64,000 nucleotides of DNA from Streptomyces nodosus (GCF_008704995.1 NZ_CP023747.1:3994501-4058500); one strand, 5' to 3'; positions 8,481 through 17,218 are shown, counted from the stretch's first letter. Numbers and translations: made by a program. Notes: generated from the sequence alone by a model not told the origin.

Positions 8481-9109
8481 CCGGCCCGCTCCCAGCCCCG
8501 TGCGTGCCGGAGCAGCGCCCGGGTGCCGAGCCGCGCCCAGGGGAAGAGGGCGTCGGTGCCGGCGGCGTCGGTGAGGCCGACGACCTGCACCCGGGCGCGC
8601 TCGTCGACGTCCATCGGGGCGGTCTCGGCGATCAACAGGCCACCGGGGTGCAGCAGTCCGGCCACCCGGTCGAGGAGCGCACGTGGGTCACCGCCGATGC
8701 CGACGTTGCCGTCCATGAGCAGGACGGTGTCCCAGCGCCCCTCGCCGGGCAGCGGCTCGAAGACCGAACGCCGCAGCGCCGGACCCCCGAGCCGCACGGT
8801 GTGGTCCACCGCGGCTTCGCTGACGTCGACACCGAGGACGGCCCGGCCCCGGGCGGCGAGTTCCGCCACCAGCCGGCCGGGCCCGCACCCCACGTCCAGC
8901 ACGGTCCCCTCGCAGCGGTCCAGTACCTCCCGGTCGACCGCGTCGGCCCGGGCGCACCAGCGTTCCACCTCCAGCGGCAGCAGCCAGCCGTCGTCGCGGC
9001 GCAGGAACAGCGGGCCCCGGCCGGCCCGCAGGGCGGCGGCGTACGGATCGGCGTCCGCCCAGGCGAGGGCGGCGGAGGGCGGGGTGCTCATCGGCGTGGG
9101 GGCGCTCAT
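8336..9109 (-). CDS. Class I SAM-dependent methyltransferase
   Basis: This encodes 257 residues. The ATG at 9109 overlaps the upstream stop as ATGA, so it is coupled to the DUF2064 gene. The SAM-binding motif is VLDVGCGPGRL, followed by the acidic end of strand 2 in VLGVDVS and by motif IV near LLMDGNVGIGGD. The protein is soluble. The last 30 or so residues are Ser/Arg-rich and are read antisense through the membrane-protein gene, so the functional domain probably ends before them. In the GT2-DUF2064-methyltransferase operon it is likely to modify a sugar- or polyprenyl-linked product, but the acceptor is unknown. Confidence 0.8.
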   Translation of the reverse strand: MSAPTPMSTPPSAALAWADADPYAAALRAGRGPLFLRRDDGWLLPLEVERWCARADAVDREVLDRCEGTVLDVGCGPGRLVAELAARGRAVLGVDVSEAAVDHTVRLGGPALRRSVFEPLPGEGRWDTVLLMDGNVGIGGDPRALLDRVAGLLHPGGLLIAETAPMDVDERARVQVVGLTDAAGTDALFPWARLGTRALLRHARGWERAGQWTAGGRCFAALRSRSTSSSAEPPKRTAVISSQRVRNTSAGSPVASR

Positions 9110-10224
9110 CGGCGTCCGGCCTGGGCCGGGGTCGGCTCCGCGAGGGGCCGGCGATCCGGTGGGGAGCCCGGTCGGCCGGCGGGCGGGACGTCCGGCCCGG
9201 ATCCCGGTTGTGCGGCCGACGCCGAGCCCGCCTCGGTGATGGGCGGCGAGGTGGTCTCCGTGGCGGGTGTTGAGCCGGTGTCCGTGGCTGGTACCGAGGT
9301 GGCGTCCGGGGCGGGTGCTGAGCGGACCTCCGTGAGTGGCGGCGAGGTGGTCTCCGTGGCGGGTGTTGAGCGGACCCCCGTGAGTGGCAGCGAGGTGGTC
9401 TCCGTGGCGGGTGTTGAGCCCGTCTCCGTGGCTGGTACCGAGGTGGTCTCCGCGGCCGGCGCCGAGCCCGCCTCCGTGAGTGGCAGCGAGGTGGCCTGCG
9501 GGGCGGGTGTTGAACGGACCTCCGTGAGTGGCAGCGAGGTAGCCGCGGCGGGTGTTGAGCCGACCTCCGTGGCCAGCGCCGAGTCGGCTTCCGCGACGGG
9601 CCGCGCATCCGGCCCCGCGACCCCCATGCACTGCGCCAGCCGTGCCGCGAAGCGGCCGTGCGGGGACAGGGCGGCGACGGCGTGGGCGTCGGCGGCGGTG
9701 TCGATGTCACGCAACGGCGGCAGCTCACGCACCCTCAGACCGGCGGCGAGCAGCCGGTCCCGCAGGACCGCTCCCGTCTCCGAGGTCGACATGGGCACGC
9801 CCCGCAGCAGGCCGGGATCGGGGTGCGCCAGGCCGAGCGCCCAGAAGCCGCCGTCCTCGGCCGGGCCGAAGTGGGCGTCGCAGTCGGTGAAGTCCACGGT
9901 GAGCAGTTCCGGCGTCACCTGCGGGGTGTCCATGCCGATGAGCAGGGCCGGGCCGGCGCAGCGCGCGAAGGCGTCCGCCAGCCGCTCGTCGAGACCGCCC
10001 GCACACTGCGGTACGACGTCGAAGCCGGGCGGCAGCCAGGGGCCGGGGGCGCCGTCGAGGACGAGGACCCGCCGGGAGGCGGGCGTGGCCGCCACGGTGT
10101 GCAGGGTGTCCGCGAGGGCCGCCTCCGCCAGCCGAGCCGCCTGACCCGGCGTGAACGGCGGGGTGAGGCGGGTCTTGACCCGGCCCGGCCGCGGCTCCTT
10201 GGCGATGACGAGAAGCGTGATCAA
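9106..10224 (-). CDS. DUF2064 (TIGR04282-type) glycosyltransferase-like protein with a repeat tail
   Basis: This encodes 372 residues from a TTG at 10224 that overlaps the GT2 stop (TTGA). The N-terminal 210 residues match the DUF2064 nucleotide-sugar-transferase-like fold: ITLLVIAKEPRPGRVKTRL at the start, LLIGMDTPQ in the middle and GPAEDGGFWALGL near the active site. This family usually sits beside GT2 enzymes, as here. After about residue 225 comes an unusual extension of about seven imperfect 16-residue units rich in Ser, Thr, Pro and Glu (type ETGSTPATETTSLPLT), then a Pro/Arg-rich end. Typical members lack such a tail. The tail is probably unstructured and possibly O-glycosylated. Confidence 0.78.
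   Translation of the reverse strand: MITLLVIAKEPRPGRVKTRLTPPFTPGQAARLAEAALADTLHTVAATPASRRVLVLDGAPGPWLPPGFDVVPQCAGGLDERLADAFARCAGPALLIGMDTPQVTPELLTVDFTDCDAHFGPAEDGGFWALGLAHPDPGLLRGVPMSTSETGAVLRDRLLAAGLRVRELPPLRDIDTAADAHAVAALSPHGRFAARLAQCMGVAGPDARPVAEADSALATEVGSTPAAATSLPLTEVRSTPAPQATSLPLTEAGSAPAAETTSVPATETGSTPATETTSLPLTGVRSTPATETTSPPLTEVRSAPAPDATSVPATDTGSTPATETTSPPITEAGSASAAQPGSGPDVPPAGRPGSPPDRRPLAEPTPAQAGRR
9228..9600 (-). repeat. In-frame 48-bp tandem repeat (minisatellite) in the DUF2064 gene
   Basis: About seven imperfect 48-bp units encode a 16-residue repeat. Two unit subtypes alternate, giving a 96-bp higher-order period; for example GGCGAGGTGGTCTCCGTGG recurs at 9245 and 9341. The length is a multiple of three in every copy, so the gene stays in frame and copy-number variation would be tolerated. 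Confidence 0.85.
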
Positions 10225-10916
10225 CGGACGGTTCCTCCTCCGTGCGCGGGGGGTTCGCCCAACACCCGGCTCATGTCCCGTACCGCCTGCCAGGTGCCGC
10301 GCCAGGTGCCCGTCACCTTCGAGGCCCCGGTGCGCGGCAGATACGGCACATCGTGCTCGGCGATCCGCCAGCCGGCGTCGGCCGCGCGCACGACCATCTG
10401 GAGCGGATAGCCGCTGCGCCGGTCGGTGAGGCCCAGCGCCAGCAACTGCTCGCGGCGGGCGGCGCGCAACGGACCGAGATCGTGCAGGCGCAGCCCGGTG
10501 CGGCGCCGCAGCAGCCGCGCGAGCGCCAGATTGCCGGCGCGGGCATGTGCGGGCCACGCGCCCCGGCCCCGCGGACGCCGTCGGCCGAGCACCAGGTCGG
10601 CCTCGCCGTCCCGGACCTCACGGACGAAGGGGACCAGGAGCGACGGGTCGAGGGAGGCGTCGCAGTCGCAGAAGCACACCACCTCGGCGGTGGCGGCGGT
10701 CAGCCCGGCGTGGCAGGCCGCGCCGAAACCCCGGCGCGGCTCATGCACGACGGTCGCGCCGCACGCGCGGGCTACCTCCGCCGAGCCGTCGGTGGAACCG
10801 TTGTCGACGACGAGCGCGCGCCAGCCCGGCGGGATCCGTTCGAGCACCCAGGGAAGGGCCTCGGCCTCGTTCAGGCAGGGCAGCACCACGTCGACGTCCG
10901 AAGGAGTCCTCGTCAC
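10221..10916 (-). CDS. Family 2 glycosyltransferase (GT-A)
   Basis: This encodes 231 residues. The fold starts with DVVLPCLNEAEALPWVL, then VVDNGSTDGSAE (nucleotide binding), GFGAACHAGL, and CDCDASLDP as the DXD-like metal site. There is no membrane helix, so it is a soluble, dolichyl-phosphate-mannose-synthase-like GT2 that would need a membrane acceptor. I place the start at GTG 10916 because TAGGGT ends 7 nt upstream, giving a leaderless mRNA; an in-frame GTG at 10925 is the alternative. It is the first gene of a coupled three-gene operon and is divergent from the two-component system. Confidence 0.85.
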   Translation of the reverse strand: MTRTPSDVDVVLPCLNEAEALPWVLERIPPGWRALVVDNGSTDGSAEVARACGATVVHEPRRGFGAACHAGLTAATAEVVCFCDCDASLDPSLLVPFVREVRDGEADLVLGRRRPRGRGAWPAHARAGNLALARLLRRRTGLRLHDLGPLRAARREQLLALGLTDRRSGYPLQMVVRAADAGWRIAEHDVPYLPRTGASKVTGTWRGTWQAVRDMSRVLGEPPAHGGGTVR

Positions 10917-11040
10917 GGGTCTCACCCTACGAATGCGAATCGGGGCATACCGGACGCCCGCTCCTTACGAAACGCGGACGTCCGGGGCCGGGGCGGCGTC
11001 CGGATGCGCCCCCGCGACGGCGCGGTGCCAGGCTGGAGGC

Positions 11041-11775
11041 ATGCTGCAGGAGCCGTACGAACGCCCGGGGGCGCCGACCGCCGACAGGTCCCCCCGAATC
11101 CTGGTCGTCGACGACGATCCGACCGTCGCCGAGGTCGTCGCCGGGTATCTGGACCGCGCCGGTTACCTCGTCGATCGCGCCGACGACGGCCCGACGGCCC
11201 TCGCCCGGGCCGGCGCGCACCGGCCGGACCTGGTCGTGCTCGATCTGATGCTGCCCGGCATGGACGGCCTGGAGGTGTGCCGGCGCCTGCGGGCCCACGG
11301 CCCGGTGCCGGTCATCATGCTCACCGCCCGCGGCGACGAGGACGACCGCATCCTGGGCCTGGAGGTCGGCGCCGACGACTATGTCACCAAGCCCTTCAGC
11401 CCTCGCGAGCTGGTGTTGAGGGTGGAGTCGGTGCTGCGCCGCAGCGGGCCCGCCGCCACGGGACACCGACTGGGGGCGGCCGGTCTGACCGTCGACCCGG
11501 CGGCCCGCCGGGCCACCAAGAACGGCACCGAACTCGCCCTCACCCTCCGGGAGTTCGACCTGCTCTCCTTCTTCCTGCGCCACCCGGGGCGGGCCTATGG
11601 ACGGGAGGACCTGATGCGCGAGGTGTGGGGCTGGGACTTCGGCGACCTGTCGACCGTCACGGTCCATGTCCGCCGGCTGCGCGGCAAGGTGGAGGACGAC
11701 CCGGCCCGGCCGCGCCTGATCCAGACCGTATGGGGCGTGGGCTACCGCTTCGGCCCCACCGACGACCAGGACTGA
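11041..11775 (+). CDS. OmpR/PhoB-family response regulator
   Basis: This encodes 244 residues. The receiver domain (about 18-130) has the acidic pocket at DDD (24-26), the phospho-acceptor Asp68 in VVLDLMLPG, and Lys117 in VTKPFSP. The C-terminal winged helix (about 145-240) contains LTLREFDLLSFFLRHPG and TVHVRRLRGKVE, the OmpR signature. CAGGCT ends 6 nt before the ATG and the spacer GGAGGC could also act as a ribosome site. It is followed by its kinase after 2 nt. The divergent glycosyltransferase operon is an obvious candidate target. Confidence 0.93.
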   Translation: MLQEPYERPGAPTADRSPRILVVDDDPTVAEVVAGYLDRAGYLVDRADDGPTALARAGAHRPDLVVLDLMLPGMDGLEVCRRLRAHGPVPVIMLTARGDEDDRILGLEVGADDYVTKPFSPRELVLRVESVLRRSGPAATGHRLGAAGLTVDPAARRATKNGTELALTLREFDLLSFFLRHPGRAYGREDLMREVWGWDFGDLSTVTVHVRRLRGKVEDDPARPRLIQTVWGVGYRFGPTDDQD

Positions 11776-11777
11776 CC

Positions 11778-12890
11778 ATGCGCGACACCCTTCTCATCGC
11801 CCTGTACGCCTTCGCCGGTGCCGCCGCCACGGGCCTGGCCGGTGCGGGCGCACTGCGCCTGATCCGGCGCCGCTCGCTGACCGCCTCGCTCACCGTGGTG
11901 GCGGCGGTCGGGGTGGTCGCGATGCTCGCGGGCACCCTCGCCGTCGCCCGGGCGATGTTCCTGTCGCCGCACGACCTGACCGTCGTCACCACCGTCGTCG
12001 CCATGGCGGCCGTCGTCTCCCTGGCCACCGCGCTGCTGCTGGGCCGCTGGGTGGTCGCCCGGAGCCGCGAACTCGCCGTGGCCGCACGCTCCTTCGGCGA
12101 CGGCGGTGACTTCGCGGCGCCCCGCGGCCCGACCACCGCCGAACTGGACGAACTGAGCCGCGAACTGGTGGCCACCAGCGCCAGACTCGCCGAATCCCGG
12201 GAACGGGAACGGGCGTTGGAGACCTCCCGCCGTGAACTCGTCGCCTGGATCTCGCACGATCTGCGCACCCCGCTGGCCGGACTGCGCGCCATGTCGGAGG
12301 CGCTGGAGGACGGCGTCGCCGCCGACCCCGACCGCTATCTGCGGCAGATGCGCACCGAGGTGGAACGCCTCAACGACATGGTCGGTGACCTCTTCCAGCT
12401 CTCCCGCATCCACGCCGGCACCCTGCCCCTGGCACCCACCCGGATCTCCCTGTACGACCTGGTCGGTGACGCGCTGGCGGGAGCCGACCCGCTCGCCCGG
12501 GAGCACGGGGTGCGGCTGGTGGGCGACCGCATCGAGCCGGTACCGGTGGAGGTGGACGGCAAGGAGATGAGCCGGGTGCTGGGCAATCTGCTGGTCAACG
12601 CGATCCGTCGGACGCCGGCCGACGGCACGGTCGCGGTCGCCGCGGAGCGTTCCCCCGAGGGTGTGGTGCTGTCGGTGACGGACGGCTGCGGCGGCATCCC
12701 CGAGGAGGACCTGCCGCGCGTCTTCGACACCGGCTGGCGCGGCACACACGCCCGGACGCCCCCGGCCGGCGCGGGCCTCGGCCTCACCATCGTCCGGGGG
12801 ATCGTGGAGGCCCACCAGGGCCGGGCCACGGTGCGCAACATTCCCGGCGGTTGCCGCTTCGAGGTGGTGCTGCCCACCGCCGCCTCCTGA
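11778..12890 (+). CDS. Two-component sensor histidine kinase
   Basis: This encodes 370 residues. Two transmembrane segments (about 5-28 and 38-60) and a third hydrophobic segment (67-92) leave almost no outer sensor domain, so it may sense the membrane itself. A short HAMP-like stretch (93-150) follows. The phospho-acceptor is His160 in SHDLRTPLAGLR. The ATPase domain has the N-box around Asn274 (LGNLLVNAIRRTP), the G1 box VTDGCGGIP (299-307) and the G2 box AGAGLGLTIV (329-338). It partners the OmpR regulator 2 nt upstream. Confidence 0.93.
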   Translation: MRDTLLIALYAFAGAAATGLAGAGALRLIRRRSLTASLTVVAAVGVVAMLAGTLAVARAMFLSPHDLTVVTTVVAMAAVVSLATALLLGRWVVARSRELAVAARSFGDGGDFAAPRGPTTAELDELSRELVATSARLAESRERERALETSRRELVAWISHDLRTPLAGLRAMSEALEDGVAADPDRYLRQMRTEVERLNDMVGDLFQLSRIHAGTLPLAPTRISLYDLVGDALAGADPLAREHGVRLVGDRIEPVPVEVDGKEMSRVLGNLLVNAIRRTPADGTVAVAAERSPEGVVLSVTDGCGGIPEEDLPRVFDTGWRGTHARTPPAGAGLGLTIVRGIVEAHQGRATVRNIPGGCRFEVVLPTAAS

Positions 12891-12902
12891 CCGCGCCCCT
12901 AA

Positions 12903-13040
12903 GAGATCGCGCGGATAGATGGGGCGGCGTCGCGGGGCCGGGCACGCACATCTGCGGCGTTGTAGTCAATCACCATGGCTCCGCCATGCCTCAATCCTCC
13001 GCCTTGCAGCTGCACGCACCCCACCTATCCGCGCGACCTC
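12903..13040. repeat. MITE-like inverted-repeat element, 138 bp
   Basis: The ends are 22-bp inverted repeats matching at 20 positions: GAGATCGCGCGGATAGATGG at 12903 and, on the other strand, GAGGTCGCGCGGATAGGTGG from 13040. The interior holds shorter palindromes (ATGGC-TCC-GCCAT and TGCAGCTGCA) and no coding frame. It fills the gap between a convergent kinase and epimerase, and the epimerase TAG overlaps its right end. It could be a non-autonomous transposon or a folded intergenic repeat acting as a two-way terminator. Confidence 0.65.
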
Positions 13041-14041
13041 TAAGCCCCCCGCATCCCGGCCCGCGCGAACTCCGCCATGCCCTCCTCGAAACCGACCTCC
13101 GGCCGCCAGCCCAGCCCGGCCCGCAGCCGCGCCGAGTCCGCGGTGATGTGCCGTACGTCCCCGAGCCGGTACTCACCGGTGACGACCGGCTCGGGCCCGC
13201 CGTACGCGGCGGCCAGCGCCCGGGCCATCGCGCCGACGGTGTGCGGTTCACCGCTCCCGGTGTTGTACGCCGTGAGCGCGCCCCGGGCGGCCTCCGCCTC
13301 CAGCGCCACCGCATTGGCCGCCGCCACGTCCCGGACGTGCACGAAGTCCCTCAGCTGCCGCCCGTCCTCGAACACCCGCGGTGCCTCGCCCCGGGCGAGG
13401 GCCGAGCGGAAGAAGGAGGCGACACCGGCGTACGGGGTGTCGCGTGGCATCCCGGGCCCGTACACATTGTGGTAGCGCAGCGACACCGCCGACCCGCCGG
13501 TGCAGCGGGCCCAGGCGGCGGCCAGATGCTCCTGGGCGAGCTTGGTCGCCGCGTACACGTTCCGGGGATCGGCCGGGGCGTCCTCGCCCACCAGGCCGGG
13601 CGAGAGGTCGTCCCCGCACTCCGGGCAGACGGGCTCGAACCGTCCCGCGTCGAGATCGGGGACCGCACGCGGCCCGGGCCGTACGACCCCGTGCCGCGGG
13701 CACTCGTACCGCCCCTCCCCGTAGACCACCATCGACCCGGCCAGCACCAGGCGCCCGACACCGGCCTCCGCCATCGCGGCGAGCAGCACGGCGGTGCCCA
13801 GGTCGTTGCGCGAGACATACTCCGCCGCGTCGGCGACCCCGTTGCCGAGCCCCACCATCGCGGCCTGGTGACACACGGCGTCCACCCCGGCCAGGGCACG
13901 TCCCACGGCCCCCGCATCCCGCACATCGGCGCCGGGATCCACCCGCACATCGAACACCACCGCCTCATGCCCGCGCTCCCGCAACGCATCGACGACATGA
14001 CCCCCGATGAACCCGGCACCGCCGGTGACCAGTACACGCAT
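13040..14041 (-). CDS. NAD-dependent epimerase/dehydratase (extended SDR) with Cys/His insertion
   Basis: This encodes 333 residues. The NAD-binding motif TGGAGFIGG (6-14), catalytic Ser in AGSMVVYGE (101-109) and YAATK (163-167) define an extended SDR acting on a nucleotide sugar. Between the Ser and Tyr is an insertion with Cys114-X2-His117 and Cys139-X2-Cys142, a zinc-ribbon-like pattern that ordinary UDP-glucose 4-epimerases lack. The late Arg-rich segment DGRQLRDFVHVRD is as in the family. TAGCGT ends 6 nt before the ATG, so the mRNA is probably leaderless. The sugar is unknown. Confidence 0.85.
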   Translation of the reverse strand: MRVLVTGGAGFIGGHVVDALRERGHEAVVFDVRVDPGADVRDAGAVGRALAGVDAVCHQAAMVGLGNGVADAAEYVSRNDLGTAVLLAAMAEAGVGRLVLAGSMVVYGEGRYECPRHGVVRPGPRAVPDLDAGRFEPVCPECGDDLSPGLVGEDAPADPRNVYAATKLAQEHLAAAWARCTGGSAVSLRYHNVYGPGMPRDTPYAGVASFFRSALARGEAPRVFEDGRQLRDFVHVRDVAAANAVALEAEAARGALTAYNTGSGEPHTVGAMARALAAAYGGPEPVVTGEYRLGDVRHITADSARLRAGLGWRPEVGFEEGMAEFARAGMRGA

Positions 14042-14129
14042 ACGCCCACGCTAGGCCCGCCCCACCACCGCACCACGGGTCCGCACCCGCACGTCATCAC
14101 TCCGTAAGGCACACCCGGGTGCGCCCTGT

Positions 14130-14822
14130 GTGACGGATGCGAGCATGGGGCGAGACCAGGGGGAACCACGGGTGGCGGGTGGGGGAGACGTGGCGAGGTC
14201 GAGAAGCAAGGCGGTACGGGCACGGGATGCGCGGCGGCGCAGGGCGGCGGTTCGTGGCGGCGACGGATACCGCTTGCCCGTCCATATCGAGCGAGCCGCC
14301 GTGGACAGCGGTGTTGCGCGACGGCGGGCTCTCCGGAGAGCGGCTGCGCGCGGGCGTCCGTCTGGACCCGTTCGACGTTTCCTGTGGTGCTGCGCTGCGG
14401 CGTTCTTCCTCGGCGTCACGGTGATGTGCGGCGTGGTGGGTGCATCCGCCGCCGGACTGGCCGGGACGCCGGGAGCCTTCACCGCCGATGAGTGCCATCT
14501 GGAGGGCAACGGCAAAGGAGGCGAGAGCACGTGGTGTTCGGGCGTGTTCGTCCCTCACGACGGGAGCCTCGTCGACCGGGAGGCGCAGGTGGAGTGGCCC
14601 GATGGCCGGGCTGGGGCGCATACACAGGTCAGGACGGTGCTGATCGGCGGATACCAGAGAGAAAGCGGCATCGATGTGGCCCTGATGGCCGGTCTTGGCC
14701 CCGTCATGGGTCTCCTGTCGGTCGGATGCGCGTTCGCCGCTCTGTCCCGCGCGACGCAGGACCGACTCGCCCTCCTGCTGCCCGACCGTGCGTTCGCGAC
14801 CTATATGGAGTCCAGGTCCTGA
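14130..14822 (+). CDS. Hypothetical two-helix membrane protein
   Basis: This encodes up to 230 residues from ATG 14130; ATG 14145 is an equally weak alternative start. The first 80 residues are very Arg-rich and predicted cytosolic. A first membrane helix (about 83-108) leads to an outer segment with two Cys (in DECHLEG and TWCSGVF) that may form a disulfide. A second helix (about 183-207) returns to the cytosol. No family is recognised. It is convergent with the Ser/Thr kinase; the two stop codons are 11 bp apart. Confidence 0.55.
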   Translation: MTDASMGRDQGEPRVAGGGDVARSRSKAVRARDARRRRAAVRGGDGYRLPVHIERAAVDSGVARRRALRRAAARGRPSGPVRRFLWCCAAAFFLGVTVMCGVVGASAAGLAGTPGAFTADECHLEGNGKGGESTWCSGVFVPHDGSLVDREAQVEWPDGRAGAHTQVRTVLIGGYQRESGIDVALMAGLGPVMGLLSVGCAFAALSRATQDRLALLLPDRAFATYMESRS

Positions 14823-14833
14823 TGGAGCGGCCG

Positions 14834-16990
14834 TCAGGCGGGTCCGTCCGGGCTTCGGGAGAAGGCCGTGTCGCCGGCTGTCGCCACGATCGCGTCCTTG
14901 ACGAGCAGCACGCGCGGCGGGTAGTCCTGCGCCTTGTCGCCGGGGTCGTCCAGTGCGGAGGTGCGCCAGATCTCCGCTCCGGTGCGGCTGTCCAGAGCCA
15001 GCAGACGGCCGAAGCGGTTGGAGAAATAGACCCGCTTGTACGTCGCCGCCACCGCGGGCGCGGACAGACTCTCCACGTCCGTCACCTTCTGCCAGAGCTG
15101 TGTGCCGCTGTCCGCCGACACCGCGGTGACCGACCCGTCGGACCGGACGAAGTAGACGACGCCGTCCACCAGGGTGGCCGCGCCGGTCAGTGGACGTGCC
15201 AGCGGTATCCGTCTGATCCGCCCGGTGTCCGGGGCCACCCGCAGCAGTGCGTTGTACGGCCGCTCGTACCCGGCTTCGTACACCTCCTTCGCGGTCTGCG
15301 GGGCGAGGAACAGCGGCTCCCCGCCGACGGCGCCGAGCGCTTCCGCCTTCTTGGGCAGTGTGGCGGTCTCGGCCACGCTGCCGGGTTCGAGCTTCATCAG
15401 GTCGACCGGTGCCTGGCCGGGCTCGGTGCCCTCCGAGCACAGGGCGTAGGGGACGCCTCCCAGCGCCGTGGGAGTGCAGTATTCGTCCAGCGAGGGCGCC
15501 CGCCACAGTTCCTTGCCGGACGGTCCGTAGGCCACGAACCACGAGGAGTCGGGAGACAGGGTCAGCAGCCCGCCGTCGTACAGGACCGCCTTCTCGGCCC
15601 GATTGATGTCACGTTGCCACCGCCGGTGCCCGGTACCGGCGTCAAGGGCCACCACCCGCCTGGTGTTGTCATCCGGTTCCTCGTACACATAGACCAGCCC
15701 GTCGCGAACGCCGATCGGCTGCGCCCCCTGAGGGCGGGTCCCGGTCCGCCACAGGATGCGACCGGAGGCCGCGTCGACCTTGGCGGTCGTGAATCCCCTG
15801 CCGCCACAGAACAGTGCGCTTCCCTCCGCCACGCATCCGGGGCTGCTGTAGTCGAGAGGGACACCCTTCACGTCGTACCGCAGCTTCGTCCGCCACGGCC
15901 GCCAGCCGTCGGGCAGGGACGCGGCACGGGCGGTGGCGTCGGAGGCGGTGGTGTCCGAGCCGGACATGTAGACCCCCGCCCCGATACACAGCCCGGCGAC
16001 GGCCAGCGTCGCGCCCAGGCCGGTGAGCAGCATCCGCGCACGTCGGCGCTTGCCGGTGCCGGTGACGGCACCGGTGTCTGCGTCGGCAGGGGCACCCGCG
16101 GCGGTGGTGGTCGAGCTCGGAGCAGCAGGGCGGCGCCGGGGCTGCGCGGACGGTCCGGTCTCAGAGGACCCGACGGCATCGGACTCCGGCAGCGCCTGGA
16201 GCATGCGGTGGAGGTCCGTCAGTTCCGGCCGTGCGGCCGGGTCCTTGTCCAGGCAGCGCTCGACGATGCCCAGGAGCGCCTCGGGCACCCCGTCGAGGTC
16301 CGGGGTCCCATGCACCACCTGATAGCCGGTGATGTACGGGCTGTCGGCGTCGAACGGTCCGTTGCCGACGGCCGCGAACACCAGCAGCGACCCCAGCGAG
16401 AACACGTCCGAGGCCGGGGTGACGTCTCGGGGAGAGGCCAGTTGTTCCGGCGACATGAAGGGCGGAGTGCCGATCATCCGCCCGGTCGTGGTGAGGTTCT
16501 GGCTGTCGGAAGCGCGCGATATGCCGAAGTCGATGACGCGTGGCCCGTCCTCGGTCATCAGGACGTTGCCCGGTTTGAGGTCCCGGTGCACCAGGCCCAC
16601 CCGGTGGATGTCGCGCAGCGCCTCCGTGAGCCCCAGCCCCAGCGCGCGCAGTTCCCGTCGGCTCAACGGGCCGTTCTTCTCCACGACTTCGGCGAGGTTG
16701 AGCCCCGGCACATAGAGCGTCGCCATCCAGGGCCGGTCGGCGTCCGGGTCGGCGTCCACGACAGGCGCGGTGAAGGCACCGCTCACCCTGCGCGCCGCCG
16801 CGATCTCCTGCCGGAAGCGCGTCCGGAACTCCTCCTCCTGGGCATACGGCCCGCGCACGAGCTTGACCGCGACCTGCCGTCCCGAGGCGGAGACCCCCAG
16901 ATAGACGACCCCCATGCCGCCCGCCCCGAGCCGGCCGAGAAGGGTGTACCCGCCGATGGACTCCGGGTCCCCGGTGTTCAGGGGCGTCAT
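14834..16990 (-). CDS. Membrane Ser/Thr protein kinase with extracellular PQQ-like beta-propeller
   Basis: This encodes 718 residues. The kinase domain (about 12-265) is complete: Gly loop LGAGGMGVVY, Lys43, HRDLKPGN with Asp137, DFG at 154-156, and an activation loop with several Thr before GTPPFMSPEQL. A Pro/Ala/Thr linker leads to one transmembrane helix (about 320-343). The outer domain (about 360-718) has repeated WRTG/W-x-L-like blades typical of PQQ-like propellers. This is the PknB/PknD class of Hanks kinase, with the propeller as presumed ligand sensor. Substrates are unknown. Confidence 0.92.
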   Translation of the reverse strand: MTPLNTGDPESIGGYTLLGRLGAGGMGVVYLGVSASGRQVAVKLVRGPYAQEEEFRTRFRQEIAAARRVSGAFTAPVVDADPDADRPWMATLYVPGLNLAEVVEKNGPLSRRELRALGLGLTEALRDIHRVGLVHRDLKPGNVLMTEDGPRVIDFGISRASDSQNLTTTGRMIGTPPFMSPEQLASPRDVTPASDVFSLGSLLVFAAVGNGPFDADSPYITGYQVVHGTPDLDGVPEALLGIVERCLDKDPAARPELTDLHRMLQALPESDAVGSSETGPSAQPRRRPAAPSSTTTAAGAPADADTGAVTGTGKRRRARMLLTGLGATLAVAGLCIGAGVYMSGSDTTASDATARAASLPDGWRPWRTKLRYDVKGVPLDYSSPGCVAEGSALFCGGRGFTTAKVDAASGRILWRTGTRPQGAQPIGVRDGLVYVYEEPDDNTRRVVALDAGTGHRRWQRDINRAEKAVLYDGGLLTLSPDSSWFVAYGPSGKELWRAPSLDEYCTPTALGGVPYALCSEGTEPGQAPVDLMKLEPGSVAETATLPKKAEALGAVGGEPLFLAPQTAKEVYEAGYERPYNALLRVAPDTGRIRRIPLARPLTGAATLVDGVVYFVRSDGSVTAVSADSGTQLWQKVTDVESLSAPAVAATYKRVYFSNRFGRLLALDSRTGAEIWRTSALDDPGDKAQDYPPRVLLVKDAIVATAGDTAFSRSPDGPA

Positions 16991-17218
16991 CGCCGCTCAC
17001 CCTTCCCCAAGCCTGCCTGCCTCACGGGGATCAGCGTAGGTCCTGCTTTCCCGGAGACGGAGCCCGGCCGTCGTTGCCGCCGCCCTCGCTCTCACCGGCC
17101 TCCGGGCCACCGAGCAGAGCGCCTCCGCCGCCACGACAAGGCCGCCACGCTCGCTCCGACCCCCCCCCGGCACCAACTAGCAGTGATCTCGTGGCTCCCC
17201 TGAGCGTGACCTTGCGCC

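Noticed and set aside
9228..9600. CRISPR array
   Set aside because: The repeats are contiguous 48-bp coding units without spacers, lie in frame in a gene, and no cas genes are near.
14492..17203. A 903-codon plus-strand frame across the Ser/Thr kinase gene
   Set aside because: It is antisense to a complete kinase with all catalytic motifs. Only its last 20 or so codons, beyond the kinase gene, attracted separate notice as a possible transposase scar.
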